64,000 nt of DNA from Methylophaga sp. UBA3192 (GCA_002363955.1 DEXE01000003.1:599060-663059), one strand, 5' to 3'; positions 35,301 through 44,897 are shown, numbered from the stretch's first letter. Numbers and translations: made by a program. Notes: generated from the sequence alone by a model not told the origin.

Positions 35301-35508
35301 TTATGCTGCAGCGGAGCTCAATGCTGGCAAGGCGGACCCGGAAAAAGAAGCTTATAAGGCATGGACGTCAGGTTTTACTGCAGGTGAAGATGCTGATCCT
35401 TACCATCAATTACTGTTTCAACAGTCGCCATTAACGGATGAGTTCCAGAGTTTGAGCTTGCGGGTTTATCAACCCATTTGGGATGCCATGGCAGGAGACA
35501 AACTATGA
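32308..35508 (+). CDS. recC: Exodeoxyribonuclease V gamma subunit RecC
   Basis: A 1066-residue RecC, the Chi-recognition and strand-splitting subunit of RecBCD. Family signatures include VQSNELARWLNLFLA at the N terminus, IAIFGLTAMPP and VCLIGMNDNSYPR, with the inactive helicase core. It lies directly before recB, overlapping by 4 nt, in a compact recC-recB-recD order without the ptrA gene found in E. coli. Start ATG 32308 opens MLNVIYSNSM, a usual RecC N terminus. Confidence 0.95.
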   Translation: MLNVIYSNSMSQLAAHLAETQQLNPLPPLQAETVMVQSNELARWLNLFLASNQSIAAHIEFPFPSAWLWKLFRQVWPEIPRESPYSTDAMSLKIFELLPTIGKQPEFEAISRYLGETDDARQMLDLAQRIADSFDQYLMYRPDWIAQWETGKTNNWQGALWRLLTQDDDEPMHRARLLQKMQQALKNKQFPSSILPPRIAIFGLTAMPPIYLDLLAEIAEFTDVSIYFLSPSEGYWGDLLNQKSQAKQRLLFDEEEDFTDNGHPLLASLGKLGQTFFEQLQAIPHEAEMLYLQPQASDLLSQLKQDIYQLDSDNQKFTVSADDDSVQIHSCHSAMREAEVLHDQLLDLFEKHADLSPTDVVVMTPDIEKYAPVIEAVFSSQPAERFIPFSIANRGDAQQQTLISAFTDLLALPQSRFDAETIMRLLECAAIQRQFRLDHTDLDTIRGWLRETHIRWGLDGQDKQKLGLAALDANTWRAGLDRLLLGYALPPAERDQWQLFNNQLPISGISGERAQLMAQLNAFIDQLSQLRDVLNRPRSPADWQIVLADWLRRLFKIGDENEQLQLDAVLKGINSLTESAQQVGFEQTLSIDLVRDWLDLHIELPGAEHQFMGRGLTFCDMVPMRSIPFDVVCLIGMNDNSYPRRQPKPGFDLLSNDYRRGDRSRRDDDRYLFLEAILSANRHLYISYVGASIHDNAVIPPSVLVSDFNDVLSRRFQTEQGGEIWEQLLTRHPLQAFSPRYFSAEDNKLFSFNADACPPPQKQAETESWFTNKLPDADDSWRFVSLKQLIQFLSHPAKFLAQHRLGLFYENEDATLEIREPFALDGLEAWSMRQQMLDGRLAKIDQSQIQPVINASGVLPHGYFGELLFDQQLETVDAFTDKLQPLRTAEPIPPLAFEFDCEGFTLTGQLEGLSKSGLLHYRLAKMKAKDLLGLWCSHLVLNCLQPEGVALHSQLQCEDNYLMLQPVENPQQLLVELLDIYWQGLHQPIPFLPKTSLAYAAAELNAGKADPEKEAYKAWTSGFTAGEDADPYHQLLFQQSPLTDEFQSLSLRVYQPIWDAMAGDKL

Positions 35509-38500
35509 AGCAGTTTGATCTCGATACCACCCCGTTACATGACGTCAATCTGATTGAAGCCAGTGCTGGTACTGGCAAAACCTTTACGTTGGCCGGATTG
35601 TATCTGCGTCTGATTCTGGAACATCAGCTGAATGTCGATCAGATTCTGGTGGTGACCTATACCCGTGCGGCGACTCAGGAGTTACGCGATCGGTTACGCA
35701 AAAAACTGAGTGATGAACGCAAGCTGATTCTGGATAAACAACCACAGCGCACTGCGGATTTAAAACGATTGGATGTAGCGATTCAAAGCTTTGATGAAGC
35801 GGCGATTTTTACCATTCACAGTTTTTGTCAGCAGGTATTGAAAGACTTTGCTTTTGAGTCCGGCAGTCCGTTTGAAATGGATTTGATTGGCGATGACCGT
35901 GTATTATTACTTTCTGTTACCGATGATTTCTGGCGTAAAAATGTGGTGCAGGCCGATAACGATTTCAGCGCTTATTTATTAGCCAAAAAACAGACACCGG
36001 AAACGCTGCTGCAGTCGATTCGCAATCTGGTAGGCAAACCGTATCTGCAGATTCAGGATTTGCCTGAAGTGGATACTCACGCGGCAAAACAGGCTGCCAG
36101 CCAAAGCTTTGAGAATGTTAAACGACTCTGGCAACAACATCGTGATGATTATATTGCGATGCTGAACAATAAAAAGATCCTTAGCGGTAAAAAATATCGT
36201 GCCGATTGGGTTAAATCCTGGGTTCAAATGCTGGAGAACCTGCTCAATGAAACCAGTTTGCCTTCCATGGTGTTTGAGCAGTTTGACCGGTTTACCGTTA
36301 GTCGACTTGAAGAGGCTTTGGTTGACGGACAGGAGTTACCCTATGCCGAGTTCTGGCAGGCTTGCCAGGATTTTCATCAGGCCTTTAGCGATTATCAGAA
36401 TCAAAATGCACTGGCGCTGCAACATTTAAGATTGCAGTTGCTGACGTTTATCCGTGAGCATTTACCCCAGCAGAAAACCCAGCAGCAAGTGCAGTCTTAT
36501 GATGATCTGTTAATTAATCTGTCGCAGGCTTTGCAGGGTCCACAAGGAGAGTGGCTGGTCACCAGATTGCGGGAACAGTTCAAAGCCGCGTTGATTGATG
36601 AGTTTCAGGATACTGATCCGGTGCAATACGATAATTTCCGCCGGGTCTTTTCAGCCAGCGGCTTACCGGTATTTTTTGTTGGCGATCCCAAACAGGCGAT
36701 TTACAGTTTCCGTGGCGCAGATATTTTCACCTATCTGCAGGCTAAACAGGATGCTCAGCAAACTTACACATTAGGCAAAAACTGGCGCTCACATATCTCG
36801 CTGGTTGAAGCAGTGAATAGCCTGTTTATGCAAAAGCCATCGCCTTTTATCTATGAGCAGATTCCGTTTGTCGAAGTCGATGCGTCACGTGATAAACAGC
36901 CCGCTTTACAAGTGGATGACGGCGAGCAGGCAGCTTTACAGTTCTGTTATGTAGACAGTGATAAACCCCTGACTAAAGAAGTAATGACTGCGGTAGCCGT
37001 TGAACAAACAACCAATGAAATTGCCCGCTTATTAAATCTGGCTGCCGACAATAAAGCACGGCTGTTGGATGAAGACACGAAACATATACGACCGTTAACC
37101 GGTGGTGATATTGCTGTGTTAGTGCCTAATCACCGGCAAGCCCAGTTGATTCAACAGGCGTTACGGTTACGGGGCATTAACAGTGTGCAGCAGGGCAAGG
37201 AAAATGTGTTTGCCTCCAAACAGGCGTCGGATATTTTCTGTTTATTGCTGGCATTGGCACAACCGGATCATCAGCAACGTCTCAGCACGTTATTAGCCGG
37301 ACCCTTATTTCAATATTCTGCTGAGGCACTGTATGCCATTCAGCAGGATGAATTACGCTGGAATGCTTTGATGGACCAGTTGCAGCTGTTACAGCAACGC
37401 TGGCAGCAATCGGGTTTTATGGCAATGTTCCGTGCTTTATTGCAATTGGATAATGGTCTGCAACGTTTGCTTAAACAGGATGATGGTGAACGGCAACTGA
37501 CCAACTTTCTGCATCTGGCCGAACTGGTTCAGGCCGAATCGGCACGGCAGAATCATCATATCGAATCAGTGATTCAGTGGTTTGCCAGACAGCAGGAAGC
37601 CAGTGCAGCAGAAGATGAAACCGCACAACTGCGACTGGAAAGTGATGCAGCGCTGGTCAAAATCATGACCATTCATTCGAGTAAAGGACTGGAATATCCC
37701 ATCGTGTTCTGTCCGTTCAGCTGGACTGCCAGAACCGCCAAAAACAAAACCGATATTGTGGAATTTCATGATCCGAAAAATCAGTATCAACCCAGTGTCG
37801 CATTAACTGACCCTTTATTATCTGAAGCGCAGCAGGTTGCTGAAGAGGAACAGCAGGCAGAGGCGTTGCGTTTGTTATACGTGGCCTTAACACGTGCCAG
37901 AGAGCGCTGCGTTATTGTCTGGGGCAATGTTAAGGAGATACAGCAATCCGCGTTGTATCAGCTATTACATACCGAAAACGCTGCCGGTATGCGTGAGGAT
38001 TTACAGGCGTTGGCCGCCAGTAGTGCCGGCAACATTGCCGTGACCGATTATCAGCCACTAACACCGCTGGCCTATCAGGGCGATCAATCTGCAACTACGG
38101 GTTATCAAGCCAGAAGTTTTGAAGGCGTGATCCATAAACCCTGGCGCATCGGCAGCTTTTCATTATTAAGCCGCGGTCATGTTTCTGAACAACCGGACTA
38201 TGATGCCGAACTGGTCACAGCTGATATTGAAACGCTGAGTAAACGAAATGTGAAAGATCGCTTTGCTTTTGAGCGTGGCCGGCAGGCCGGTAATTTCCTG
38301 CATAAATGTCTGGAAAATATTGAGTTCGATACGGCAAACCCTCAGCAGATATCACAAACCGTTGAAAGATTATTGCCCCAGTTTGGCCTTGATATCCAAT
38401 GGACAGAGGTTGTCAGTCAATGGCTGCAGGACGTATTGAAAACCCCACTGGATGCTGACAATAAGCTGCGCCTGTGTGATTTACCAGCCAGCCAGCGAAT

Positions 38501-38984
38501 TAATGAAATGGCGTTTTATTTTCCGGTGGCCGGCTTGACAATGCCAGCGCTGAAAAAAGTCCTGCAGCAAACCGCCAGGGATTCGGTCTGGCAGAAACTG
38601 GCAAACGATCTGACTTTTCAGGATCTGACCGGCTTTATGAAAGGCTTTATTGATTTGGTGTTTGAGTCTGAAGGCCGCTTTTATATCGCCGATTACAAAT
38701 CCAATCATCTGGGATCTGACCCATCTCAATATCAAGGTGAAGCATTGCAAAATGCCATGCTTAGCCACAGTTATCCGTTGCAGTATCTGATTTACAGCCT
38801 GGCGCTGCACCGGCATTTAAAACAGCGCCTGCCGGATTATGATCCGGAGTTGCATTTTGGTGGTGTGTATTACCTGTTTTTACGCGGTATGCAACCGGAG
38901 TGGTCACAAACCGGGGTGTATTTTGATCGGCTGGATCGGCAGTTATTGGAAGCACTGGATCAGCTGATGGCAGGTGATTTATGA
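35505..38984 (+). CDS. recB: Exodeoxyribonuclease V beta subunit RecB
   Basis: A 1159-residue UvrD-like helicase-nuclease. Walker A is EASAGTGKTFTLAGL near residue 16-30, and motif II is LIDEFQDTDPVQY near 363. The helicase motif VKIMTIHSSKGLEYPIVF lies near 722. The C-terminal RecB nuclease motif IADYKSNHLG near residue 1063 carries the catalytic Asp and Lys. RecB is the 3'-5' motor and nuclease of RecBCD. ATG 35505 overlaps the recC stop by 4 nt. Confidence 0.95.
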   Translation: MKQFDLDTTPLHDVNLIEASAGTGKTFTLAGLYLRLILEHQLNVDQILVVTYTRAATQELRDRLRKKLSDERKLILDKQPQRTADLKRLDVAIQSFDEAAIFTIHSFCQQVLKDFAFESGSPFEMDLIGDDRVLLLSVTDDFWRKNVVQADNDFSAYLLAKKQTPETLLQSIRNLVGKPYLQIQDLPEVDTHAAKQAASQSFENVKRLWQQHRDDYIAMLNNKKILSGKKYRADWVKSWVQMLENLLNETSLPSMVFEQFDRFTVSRLEEALVDGQELPYAEFWQACQDFHQAFSDYQNQNALALQHLRLQLLTFIREHLPQQKTQQQVQSYDDLLINLSQALQGPQGEWLVTRLREQFKAALIDEFQDTDPVQYDNFRRVFSASGLPVFFVGDPKQAIYSFRGADIFTYLQAKQDAQQTYTLGKNWRSHISLVEAVNSLFMQKPSPFIYEQIPFVEVDASRDKQPALQVDDGEQAALQFCYVDSDKPLTKEVMTAVAVEQTTNEIARLLNLAADNKARLLDEDTKHIRPLTGGDIAVLVPNHRQAQLIQQALRLRGINSVQQGKENVFASKQASDIFCLLLALAQPDHQQRLSTLLAGPLFQYSAEALYAIQQDELRWNALMDQLQLLQQRWQQSGFMAMFRALLQLDNGLQRLLKQDDGERQLTNFLHLAELVQAESARQNHHIESVIQWFARQQEASAAEDETAQLRLESDAALVKIMTIHSSKGLEYPIVFCPFSWTARTAKNKTDIVEFHDPKNQYQPSVALTDPLLSEAQQVAEEEQQAEALRLLYVALTRARERCVIVWGNVKEIQQSALYQLLHTENAAGMREDLQALAASSAGNIAVTDYQPLTPLAYQGDQSATTGYQARSFEGVIHKPWRIGSFSLLSRGHVSEQPDYDAELVTADIETLSKRNVKDRFAFERGRQAGNFLHKCLENIEFDTANPQQISQTVERLLPQFGLDIQWTEVVSQWLQDVLKTPLDADNKLRLCDLPASQRINEMAFYFPVAGLTMPALKKVLQQTARDSVWQKLANDLTFQDLTGFMKGFIDLVFESEGRFYIADYKSNHLGSDPSQYQGEALQNAMLSHSYPLQYLIYSLALHRHLKQRLPDYDPELHFGGVYYLFLRGMQPEWSQTGVYFDRLDRQLLEALDQLMAGDL

Positions 38985-40723
38985 GTGCGTTGAAACTGCT
39001 GAGGGAAGCCGGGTTTTCTGAGTTGGCTTACCAGTTTGCGGCTTACATTTGTCGTCAACAGCAAACAGAAGAACCATTGGTGACTTTAACCGCAGGATTG
39101 CTCAGCGAAACCATAAGCGAAGGCCATGTGTGTCTGAATCTGCATGACTTTTATTCACTGAATCCGGCTATCCAGGAGGCGTTACCTGAGTCTTCGCAAT
39201 GGTTAAAACAATTGCAAAACACTGAGGTTGTGGGGCAGCCGGGTGAATTCAAACCATTGATTCTCACAGCTGATGGCTTGCTGTATCTATATCGCTACTG
39301 GCAGTCTGAGCAGCAGGTAGCAACAGCCATACAGCAACGACTGACAACAACGGATGTGCTGCCGGAAACAGCAAAGCTGCAGGTGTTTATGGCAGATTGG
39401 CAGAATGATCTGCCTGATATTGACTGGCAGAAAGTGGCGGTATTAAGTGCTTTGCAACGCCAGTTGTGTGTCATTTCCGGTGGGCCTGGTACCGGTAAAA
39501 CCACCGTGGTGTTAAAGGTGTTGCAGTGTCTGCAATTACTGGAGTCCACACCGCGTATTGCGTTGGCAGCGCCTACCGGTAAAGCCGCAGCACGTTTGCA
39601 GCAGGCCATCAGTCAACATACTGGCGAACAATACGCCGCCAAAACCTTGCATCGTTTACTGGGCATCAGTGCCCGTTTTGACCAGGGACGTTATTCAGCA
39701 GAAAGGCCATTACCGGTGGATGTATTGATTGTTGATGAAGCGTCGATGATTGATATCAATCTGATGGCGATTACCTTGAAAGCCTTACCGTTACATGCAC
39801 GATTGATTTTATTGGGGGACAGCGATCAATTAGCCTCAGTTGAATCCGGCGCAGTGCTCGCTAACTTATGTGCCGATCAACCGAGCTTTTCTGCTGAGTT
39901 CAGCTCCTGGGTCAAACACATCAGCCAGATTGATTTACCCCCTGCAGGCAACATAAATCCTTTGCAGGATAGTCTGGTCAAATTACAGCACAGCTATCGT
40001 TTTGCTGCGGGCGGGCAGGTTGGTCAATTAGCTTTGGCCGTTAATCAGGGGGATGCCGCTCAGGTCACGGATTTATTGGTCAATCAAACACCTTCCGCTT
40101 TGGTTGGCCCCACCACAGAACATATCCATGACCAGTTAATAACTGGCTACCAGTTTTATATCAATGCGATTGAACAGCGTGCTGATACCGTCAGTTGTAT
40201 TCAGGCATTTGAACAGTTTCGGGTGTTATGCGCAGTTAAACAGGGAGGCCAGTCGGTTTATGCAGTCAATCAGATGATGATGAATTTGCTGGCGAAACGG
40301 GGCTGGCGAACAGCACAGCCGTTTTATCCCGGCAGACCGATTATGATCACGCAGAATCATTATCGGCAGAATCTGTTTAATGGCGATATCGGGCTGATAT
40401 TGCCCAATGTCGATGGCGAATTGCAGGCTTGTTTCCTGTTTGGTGAGGAATTACGTTGGTTGCCACTCAGCCGCTTACCGGCACATGAAACCGTCTTTGC
40501 GATGACGGTACATAAAAGTCAGGGATCAGAATTTGACCAGATTGCTTTGTTGTTACCGGAAGAAGATTCAGCGGTATTGAGCCGGGAGCTGGTGTATACC
40601 GCGCTGACCAGAGCGCGGCAAACCGTGCAGATTTTGTCGACACAGCCTGTATTACAGCAGGCTGTGCAACGTCGACATCAGCGTGAAAGTGGTTTGGCGA
40701 AGTTACTTATGGAAAACAATTAA
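38981..40723 (+). CDS. recD: Exodeoxyribonuclease V alpha subunit RecD
   Basis: A 580-residue RecD, the 5'-3' helicase subunit of RecBCD. Walker A is ISGGPGTGKTTVV near 165-177, Walker B is VLIVDEASMIDINLMA near 247-262, and motif VI is ELVYTALTRARQTVQI near 535-550. It overlaps recB by 4 nt (ATGA). Its stop overlaps by 4 nt the 3' end of the yhcB-type gene on the other strand. Confidence 0.95.
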   Translation: MSALKLLREAGFSELAYQFAAYICRQQQTEEPLVTLTAGLLSETISEGHVCLNLHDFYSLNPAIQEALPESSQWLKQLQNTEVVGQPGEFKPLILTADGLLYLYRYWQSEQQVATAIQQRLTTTDVLPETAKLQVFMADWQNDLPDIDWQKVAVLSALQRQLCVISGGPGTGKTTVVLKVLQCLQLLESTPRIALAAPTGKAAARLQQAISQHTGEQYAAKTLHRLLGISARFDQGRYSAERPLPVDVLIVDEASMIDINLMAITLKALPLHARLILLGDSDQLASVESGAVLANLCADQPSFSAEFSSWVKHISQIDLPPAGNINPLQDSLVKLQHSYRFAAGGQVGQLALAVNQGDAAQVTDLLVNQTPSALVGPTTEHIHDQLITGYQFYINAIEQRADTVSCIQAFEQFRVLCAVKQGGQSVYAVNQMMMNLLAKRGWRTAQPFYPGRPIMITQNHYRQNLFNGDIGLILPNVDGELQACFLFGEELRWLPLSRLPAHETVFAMTVHKSQGSEFDQIALLLPEEDSAVLSRELVYTALTRARQTVQILSTQPVLQQAVQRRHQRESGLAKLLMENN

Positions 40724-41151
40724 TAGTCTTTTAAGGCTGCTTTAGCCTTGAGTTTTTCTTCATGCAGTTTCAGATCTTCAGTCAGCTCGGGTACGACGTG
40801 CTTATTTGCATCGGGACCATCTAACAAAGCACCGGCACGATCCGGTAACACTTTGTGTTCAGTGAAATTACCCAATTTGTCATAGCCTTCCGTCAGATGA
40901 TCGAACATCTCTTTGTAGGGCGCTGCAATGGAGACAAATAAATTTGCAGTTTTCTCATGATAAGCATGTACTTCTTCCTGATAGGCATCCAGTTCAGCCT
41001 GAACCTGCGATAATTGACGTTCATGTGCCTGGGTCAGTTGCTTCAACTGTTCAGGGCTGCCAACAGGCTGGCGGCGCCCCACCAGAAACCCCACAATCCC
41101 TGCGATAACAACTGCAACAATGCCGATGGCCCATAATTCAATTGATGTCAT
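40720..41151 (-). CDS. zapG: YhcB/ZapG family (DUF1043) envelope protein
   Basis: A 143-residue protein with one N-terminal transmembrane helix (LWAIGIVAVVIAGIVGFLVGRR), followed by a coiled coil (KQLTQAHERQLSQVQAELDAYQEEVHAYHEKTANLF) and the family segment APYKEMFDHLTEGYDKLGNF. It is the YhcB/ZapG family, linked to cell division and envelope growth. The usual degQ/degS neighbours are absent here. Confidence 0.88.
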   Translation of the reverse strand: MTSIELWAIGIVAVVIAGIVGFLVGRRQPVGSPEQLKQLTQAHERQLSQVQAELDAYQEEVHAYHEKTANLFVSIAAPYKEMFDHLTEGYDKLGNFTEHKVLPDRAGALLDGPDANKHVVPELTEDLKLHEEKLKAKAALKDY

Positions 41152-41349
41152 GACAAATCCCTAATGATATCTTTGCAAAAAAGCTTATTATTAAACGTTA
41201 CGGTGAGGCGGATAACCCGCTTTGATAGATACAGCATAGCTTGCATCATAATAGTCCGCAAACAGATAACGTGTTTGCAGGACAATAAAGTTGACCATAT
41301 TTTGCTGTTGAATATCCCACCCAATAGAGACTGATGATAAGGAGAGCAC

Positions 41350-42810
41350 ATGGCGCAACCAATGTTTGTAGGACAGGCTGACCAAGCAGTTTTTTTACTG
41401 CCACAAATGGCCAATCGCCACGGACTGGTAGCGGGCGCAACCGGTACCGGTAAAACAGTGACCTTGCAGGGGCTTGCAGAAGGTTTCAGTAATATTGGTG
41501 TGCCGGTGTTTGCGGCGGATATCAAAGGTGACCTGTCCGGCATCAGTCAACCCGGTAAAACGCATCCTAAAATCACTGAGCGCGTTAATTTGATGCAGCT
41601 GGATGATTTTCAGTTTTCAGGTTTCCCGACAACGTTCTGGGATATGTTTGGAGAGCAGGGGCATCCGGTTCGCACCACCATATCGGATATGGGGCCTTTA
41701 CTGTTGTCACGGCTGATGAATCTCAATGACACTCAGCAGGGTGTATTAACGCTGATTTTCCGTGTAGCCGATGACAACGGCTGGCTGGTGCTGGATCTGA
41801 AAGATTTACGTGCCATGCTGCAGTTTGTTGCAGAAAATGCCAGCGAATTTCAGACGTTATACGGCAATATTTCAGCGGCCAGTGTCGGAGCCATCCAACG
41901 TCGTCTTCTGGTACTGGAAGATCAGGGAGCAGACAAACTGTTTGCCGAACCGGTTCTGAATCTGGACGATCTGTTGCAAACCGATGCACAGGGCAAAGGC
42001 ATCATCAATTTACTTGCTGCTGATAAATTAATGCAGTCTCCGCAGTTATACAGTACGTTTTTACTATGGCTGATGGCTGAGTTATTTGACCAGTTACCGG
42101 AAGTGGGTGATCCGGAGAAACCCAAACTGGTGTTATTTTTCGATGAAGCGCATTTGTTATTTGATGATGCACCAAAGGCCCTGCTGGATAAGATTGAACA
42201 GGTCGTGCGTCTGATTCGCTCCAAAGGCGTTGGCGTTTATTTTGTGACCCAGAATCCGACCGATATTCCTGACAGCGTGCTGGGACAATTAGGTAATCGT
42301 ATTCAACATGCACTTCGGGCTTATACCGCCAAAGATCAGAAAGCGGTTAAAGCCGCCGCTGAAACCTTTCGTGACAATCCAGCCTTTTCGACCACGGAAG
42401 TCATCACCGAAATGGGTGTGGGTGAAGCGCTGGTTTCCATGCTGGATGAAAAAGGTCGTCCACAGATTGTGCAGCGAACCATGATTAAACCACCACAGGG
42501 ACAGATTGGCCCCATCACACCACAACAACGTCAGCAATTAATGCAAAGCTCTTTGGTGGCGGGTGTTTATGAAAAAATGCTGGATCGTGAATCAGCCCAT
42601 GAAATTCTTGCCGAACGCGCTGAAAAAATGCAAAAGGCAGCACTGGCCGAACAAACTGAAGCGGCAAAAGAATCGGTCAAACCGGCTCGTAAAAGTAATC
42701 GCGAGTCAGTATTCGAAGCGTTTGCCAAAAGTGCGATGCGCTCGGTGGGCAGTCAGATTGGCAGACGTTTGGTGCGGGGAATATTCGGGTCGTTATTAAA
42801 CGGAAAATGA
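41350..42810 (+). CDS. HerA-like DUF853 ATPase (YjgR family)
   Basis: A 486-residue P-loop ATPase of the DUF853/YjgR family. Walker A is GATGTGKTVTLQG near 27-39, the domain segment VPVFAADIKGDLSG follows, and Walker B is LVLFFDEAHLLFDD near 258. The C-terminal motif IRSKGVGVYFVTQNPTDIPDSVLGQLGNRIQHALRAY is typical. It resembles HerA/FtsK-type motors, but its cellular role is not established. An ATG follows an AAGGAGAG site. Confidence 0.9.
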   Translation: MAQPMFVGQADQAVFLLPQMANRHGLVAGATGTGKTVTLQGLAEGFSNIGVPVFAADIKGDLSGISQPGKTHPKITERVNLMQLDDFQFSGFPTTFWDMFGEQGHPVRTTISDMGPLLLSRLMNLNDTQQGVLTLIFRVADDNGWLVLDLKDLRAMLQFVAENASEFQTLYGNISAASVGAIQRRLLVLEDQGADKLFAEPVLNLDDLLQTDAQGKGIINLLAADKLMQSPQLYSTFLLWLMAELFDQLPEVGDPEKPKLVLFFDEAHLLFDDAPKALLDKIEQVVRLIRSKGVGVYFVTQNPTDIPDSVLGQLGNRIQHALRAYTAKDQKAVKAAAETFRDNPAFSTTEVITEMGVGEALVSMLDEKGRPQIVQRTMIKPPQGQIGPITPQQRQQLMQSSLVAGVYEKMLDRESAHEILAERAEKMQKAALAEQTEAAKESVKPARKSNRESVFEAFAKSAMRSVGSQIGRRLVRGIFGSLLNGK

Positions 42811-42816
42811 TTTTTT

Positions 42817-43596
42817 TCAGTTTGGGGCAGTTAATTGGTTAAAAACGATTTTACTTTTTGTAGCGTTTTTTATTTGTAACTTTCGCCATAATTTTTTGGA
42901 TCTGGGTGAAAGCTTTTCTTCCTGCTGATAAGTTCGGAAAAAAAATATTCGATCTTTCTCGGACCAGTTTCCAACAGAGTGGCGATACAGCGTAATCAGA
43001 TCGCGATGAATGGCCCTGGTTTTAAACAGTTGCCATTTAAGTTTTTCCAGATCAATAAAACGAACCCGCCATTCACCATTCACGTATTTAACAAAAATAT
43101 GCTTTGGATAAAGACAGTTATGCTGGAAATGATACTGATGCATCAGCCTTAAATTTTTGGCTACCTGGGTGAGTAAGGCTCGTTTCTGCAGACGATCCAG
43201 TTTCCGTGATGCGATATCCAAAGGTTGATAATCATTAAGCGCTTTAGTCACTAAGATGGCTTTCATACCTTGTTGTTCAAAGAACAATGGCTTGAGCGTC
43301 GGAATGTTCTTTTTGGTCAACCTCAGGATATTGCGATATTCCTTGGAGAACGTCGCTTCTCCCTTGAAGGGGTGAAGCCATGTTTTACTCAGGTGATTTT
43401 CCTGGCGCTTTATAAAAGCATCAACGGCACCGGTATTTGTATTGACAGCTTGCCTGATGACGCCACTCCAGCCACCCCGACGAATATTGGGGGCTTCAAA
43501 CCAATTAGTGTAAAGATGCCAAAGTGATTCAAAATCAAGAACACCTTCACAGGATTGGTTTTCGGTCAGCCGTTCTGATTTTGCCTGCGTCATCAT
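42817..43596 (-). CDS. Second InaA/Kdo-kinase-like protein
   Basis: A 259-residue paralogue of the InaA-like protein at 29803. It shares APNIRRGGWSGV, FIKRQENHLSKTWLHPFKGEATFSKEYRNI, LRLMHQYHFQHNCLYPKHIFV and RFIDLEKLKWQLFKTRA. The gene stands alone and lacks the PmrA-type box seen upstream of the other copy. It begins either at ATG 43596 or at the adjacent ATG 43593; neither has a strong ribosome site. It probably phosphorylates an envelope sugar, by family resemblance. Confidence 0.83.
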   Translation of the reverse strand: MMTQAKSERLTENQSCEGVLDFESLWHLYTNWFEAPNIRRGGWSGVIRQAVNTNTGAVDAFIKRQENHLSKTWLHPFKGEATFSKEYRNILRLTKKNIPTLKPLFFEQQGMKAILVTKALNDYQPLDIASRKLDRLQKRALLTQVAKNLRLMHQYHFQHNCLYPKHIFVKYVNGEWRVRFIDLEKLKWQLFKTRAIHRDLITLYRHSVGNWSEKDRIFFFRTYQQEEKLSPRSKKLWRKLQIKNATKSKIVFNQLTAPN

Positions 43597-43855
43597 TATC
43601 AATAAGTTGAATAGATGGGGTGAGAATATTCCAAACCTTTATTGTTATTCAAGTTATTTGTAATATTTTTGTCATATTTGAACTTTTATCTCTGAACCAT
43701 GCAATTATTTATGCAAATTTTTGCCTGAAGTAAGTCTGAACTTGGAAGTTTTTCAGCTACCCGTCCAGCAGCAAAATTTCAGTAAGTTTTCCTTTCCCGT
43801 AGAATAGACAATGAAACATAAACAGACCCCTGGACTCTAGATCAAAGGAACCAAC

Positions 43856-44104
43856 ATGATTGATCCGAAAAAACTTGATGAAATTGCCGACACCATTACC
43901 CGTGCCTTGCCACCCGGCTTGTTGCAGATGCGGGATGATGCCGAAAAGAATATTCGTGCTGCGATGACCTCCACGTTCAATAAACTGGACTTAGTCACCC
44001 GTGAAGAATTTGAAGTGCAATCGCAGGTTTTATTGCGTACTCGTGAAAAACTCGAAGCGTTGGAAAAACGTGTCGAAGAGCTGGAGCAGTTAACCAATAA
44101 ATAA
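43856..44104 (+). CDS. ubiK: Ubiquinone biosynthesis accessory factor UbiK
   Basis: An 82-residue protein matching UbiK (YqiC, BMFP family) in length and sequence: IDPKKLDEIADTITRALPPGLLQMRDDAEKNIRAAM, followed by a C-terminal coiled coil (LRTREKLEALEKRVEELEQL) that drives trimerisation. It assists the aerobic ubiquinone pathway, binding UbiJ in the soluble Ubi complex. An AAAGGAAC site lies before the ATG. Confidence 0.92.
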   Translation: MIDPKKLDEIADTITRALPPGLLQMRDDAEKNIRAAMTSTFNKLDLVTREEFEVQSQVLLRTREKLEALEKRVEELEQLTNK

Positions 44105-44141
44105 AAGCTTTACCATAACTAAATAAGGAAGTTAGAGAGAG

Positions 44142-44897
44142 ATGAAAAAAACAGCTATTCTGATTCCATCAGCCCTGTTGATGTTAACCATGCCAATGAT
44201 AGCAACTGTGCAGGCAGATACGTCTTCACAATCAGCGACCACCATCAGTCAAAACCAGCAGCAGAATTTGCAGGGACACTGGGTGGATACGTCCGGTCGT
44301 GGTGTTTTAACATTTGATAACGGCATCGCTTTTTTATCACCGACCGGTGAAGCTGATCCGCAAAATACTTATCAGGTGGAATTATCCGGCGATGGTCAGT
44401 TAACCATGACTCCGGCTGAAGGCAGCAAAGCCTCAAACAAAACCATCGAGACGCAGGTGGATTGGCAAAAACAAAGCTTCAGTTTCAATAACGGACTTTA
44501 TAACTTTGTGCGTCCACCACAGATTAGCGAACAGGAACTGGACGGCTACTGGCATGAAGAAGCCGATATGCAGGGCGCAAAACATATTCGTGCCATGGAA
44601 TATAAAAACAATGCTTCCAGCTATGATTATCACTGGTGGCGCGTGACGCCCGCGTTGGGTACTTTCCAGAAAGGTGTGGATCGTGATGTGTCATTAAAAA
44701 TGCAGCATGGTTTTGTCTTTACCGATCCTAAATCAAGCAGCCCTTATGTGCATTACGCTATCAAAAAAGACGGCGATACGATTCATTATGTCGATCGTAA
44801 CGGTGCCACCTGGTCAGAAACCAAAACCGACAGTCTGTATGTCTATGAAGTACCTAAAGGGTATAAAGAGATGAAAGACTGGATGACAGCCCGCTAA
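44142..44897 (+). CDS. Exported protein of unknown function with two repeated beta domains
   Basis: A 251-residue protein with a signal peptide (TAILIPSALLMLTMPMIATVQA). Two similar segments, LQGHWVDTSGRGVLTFDN (about 43-60) and LDGYWHEEADMQGAKHIRAM (about 133-152), suggest an internal duplication of a small beta domain. I do not recognise a family. It is 37 nt after ubiK and 42 nt before the ppnP-like gene; the function is not apparent from context. Confidence 0.65.
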   Translation: MKKTAILIPSALLMLTMPMIATVQADTSSQSATTISQNQQQNLQGHWVDTSGRGVLTFDNGIAFLSPTGEADPQNTYQVELSGDGQLTMTPAEGSKASNKTIETQVDWQKQSFSFNNGLYNFVRPPQISEQELDGYWHEEADMQGAKHIRAMEYKNNASSYDYHWWRVTPALGTFQKGVDRDVSLKMQHGFVFTDPKSSSPYVHYAIKKDGDTIHYVDRNGATWSETKTDSLYVYEVPKGYKEMKDWMTAR

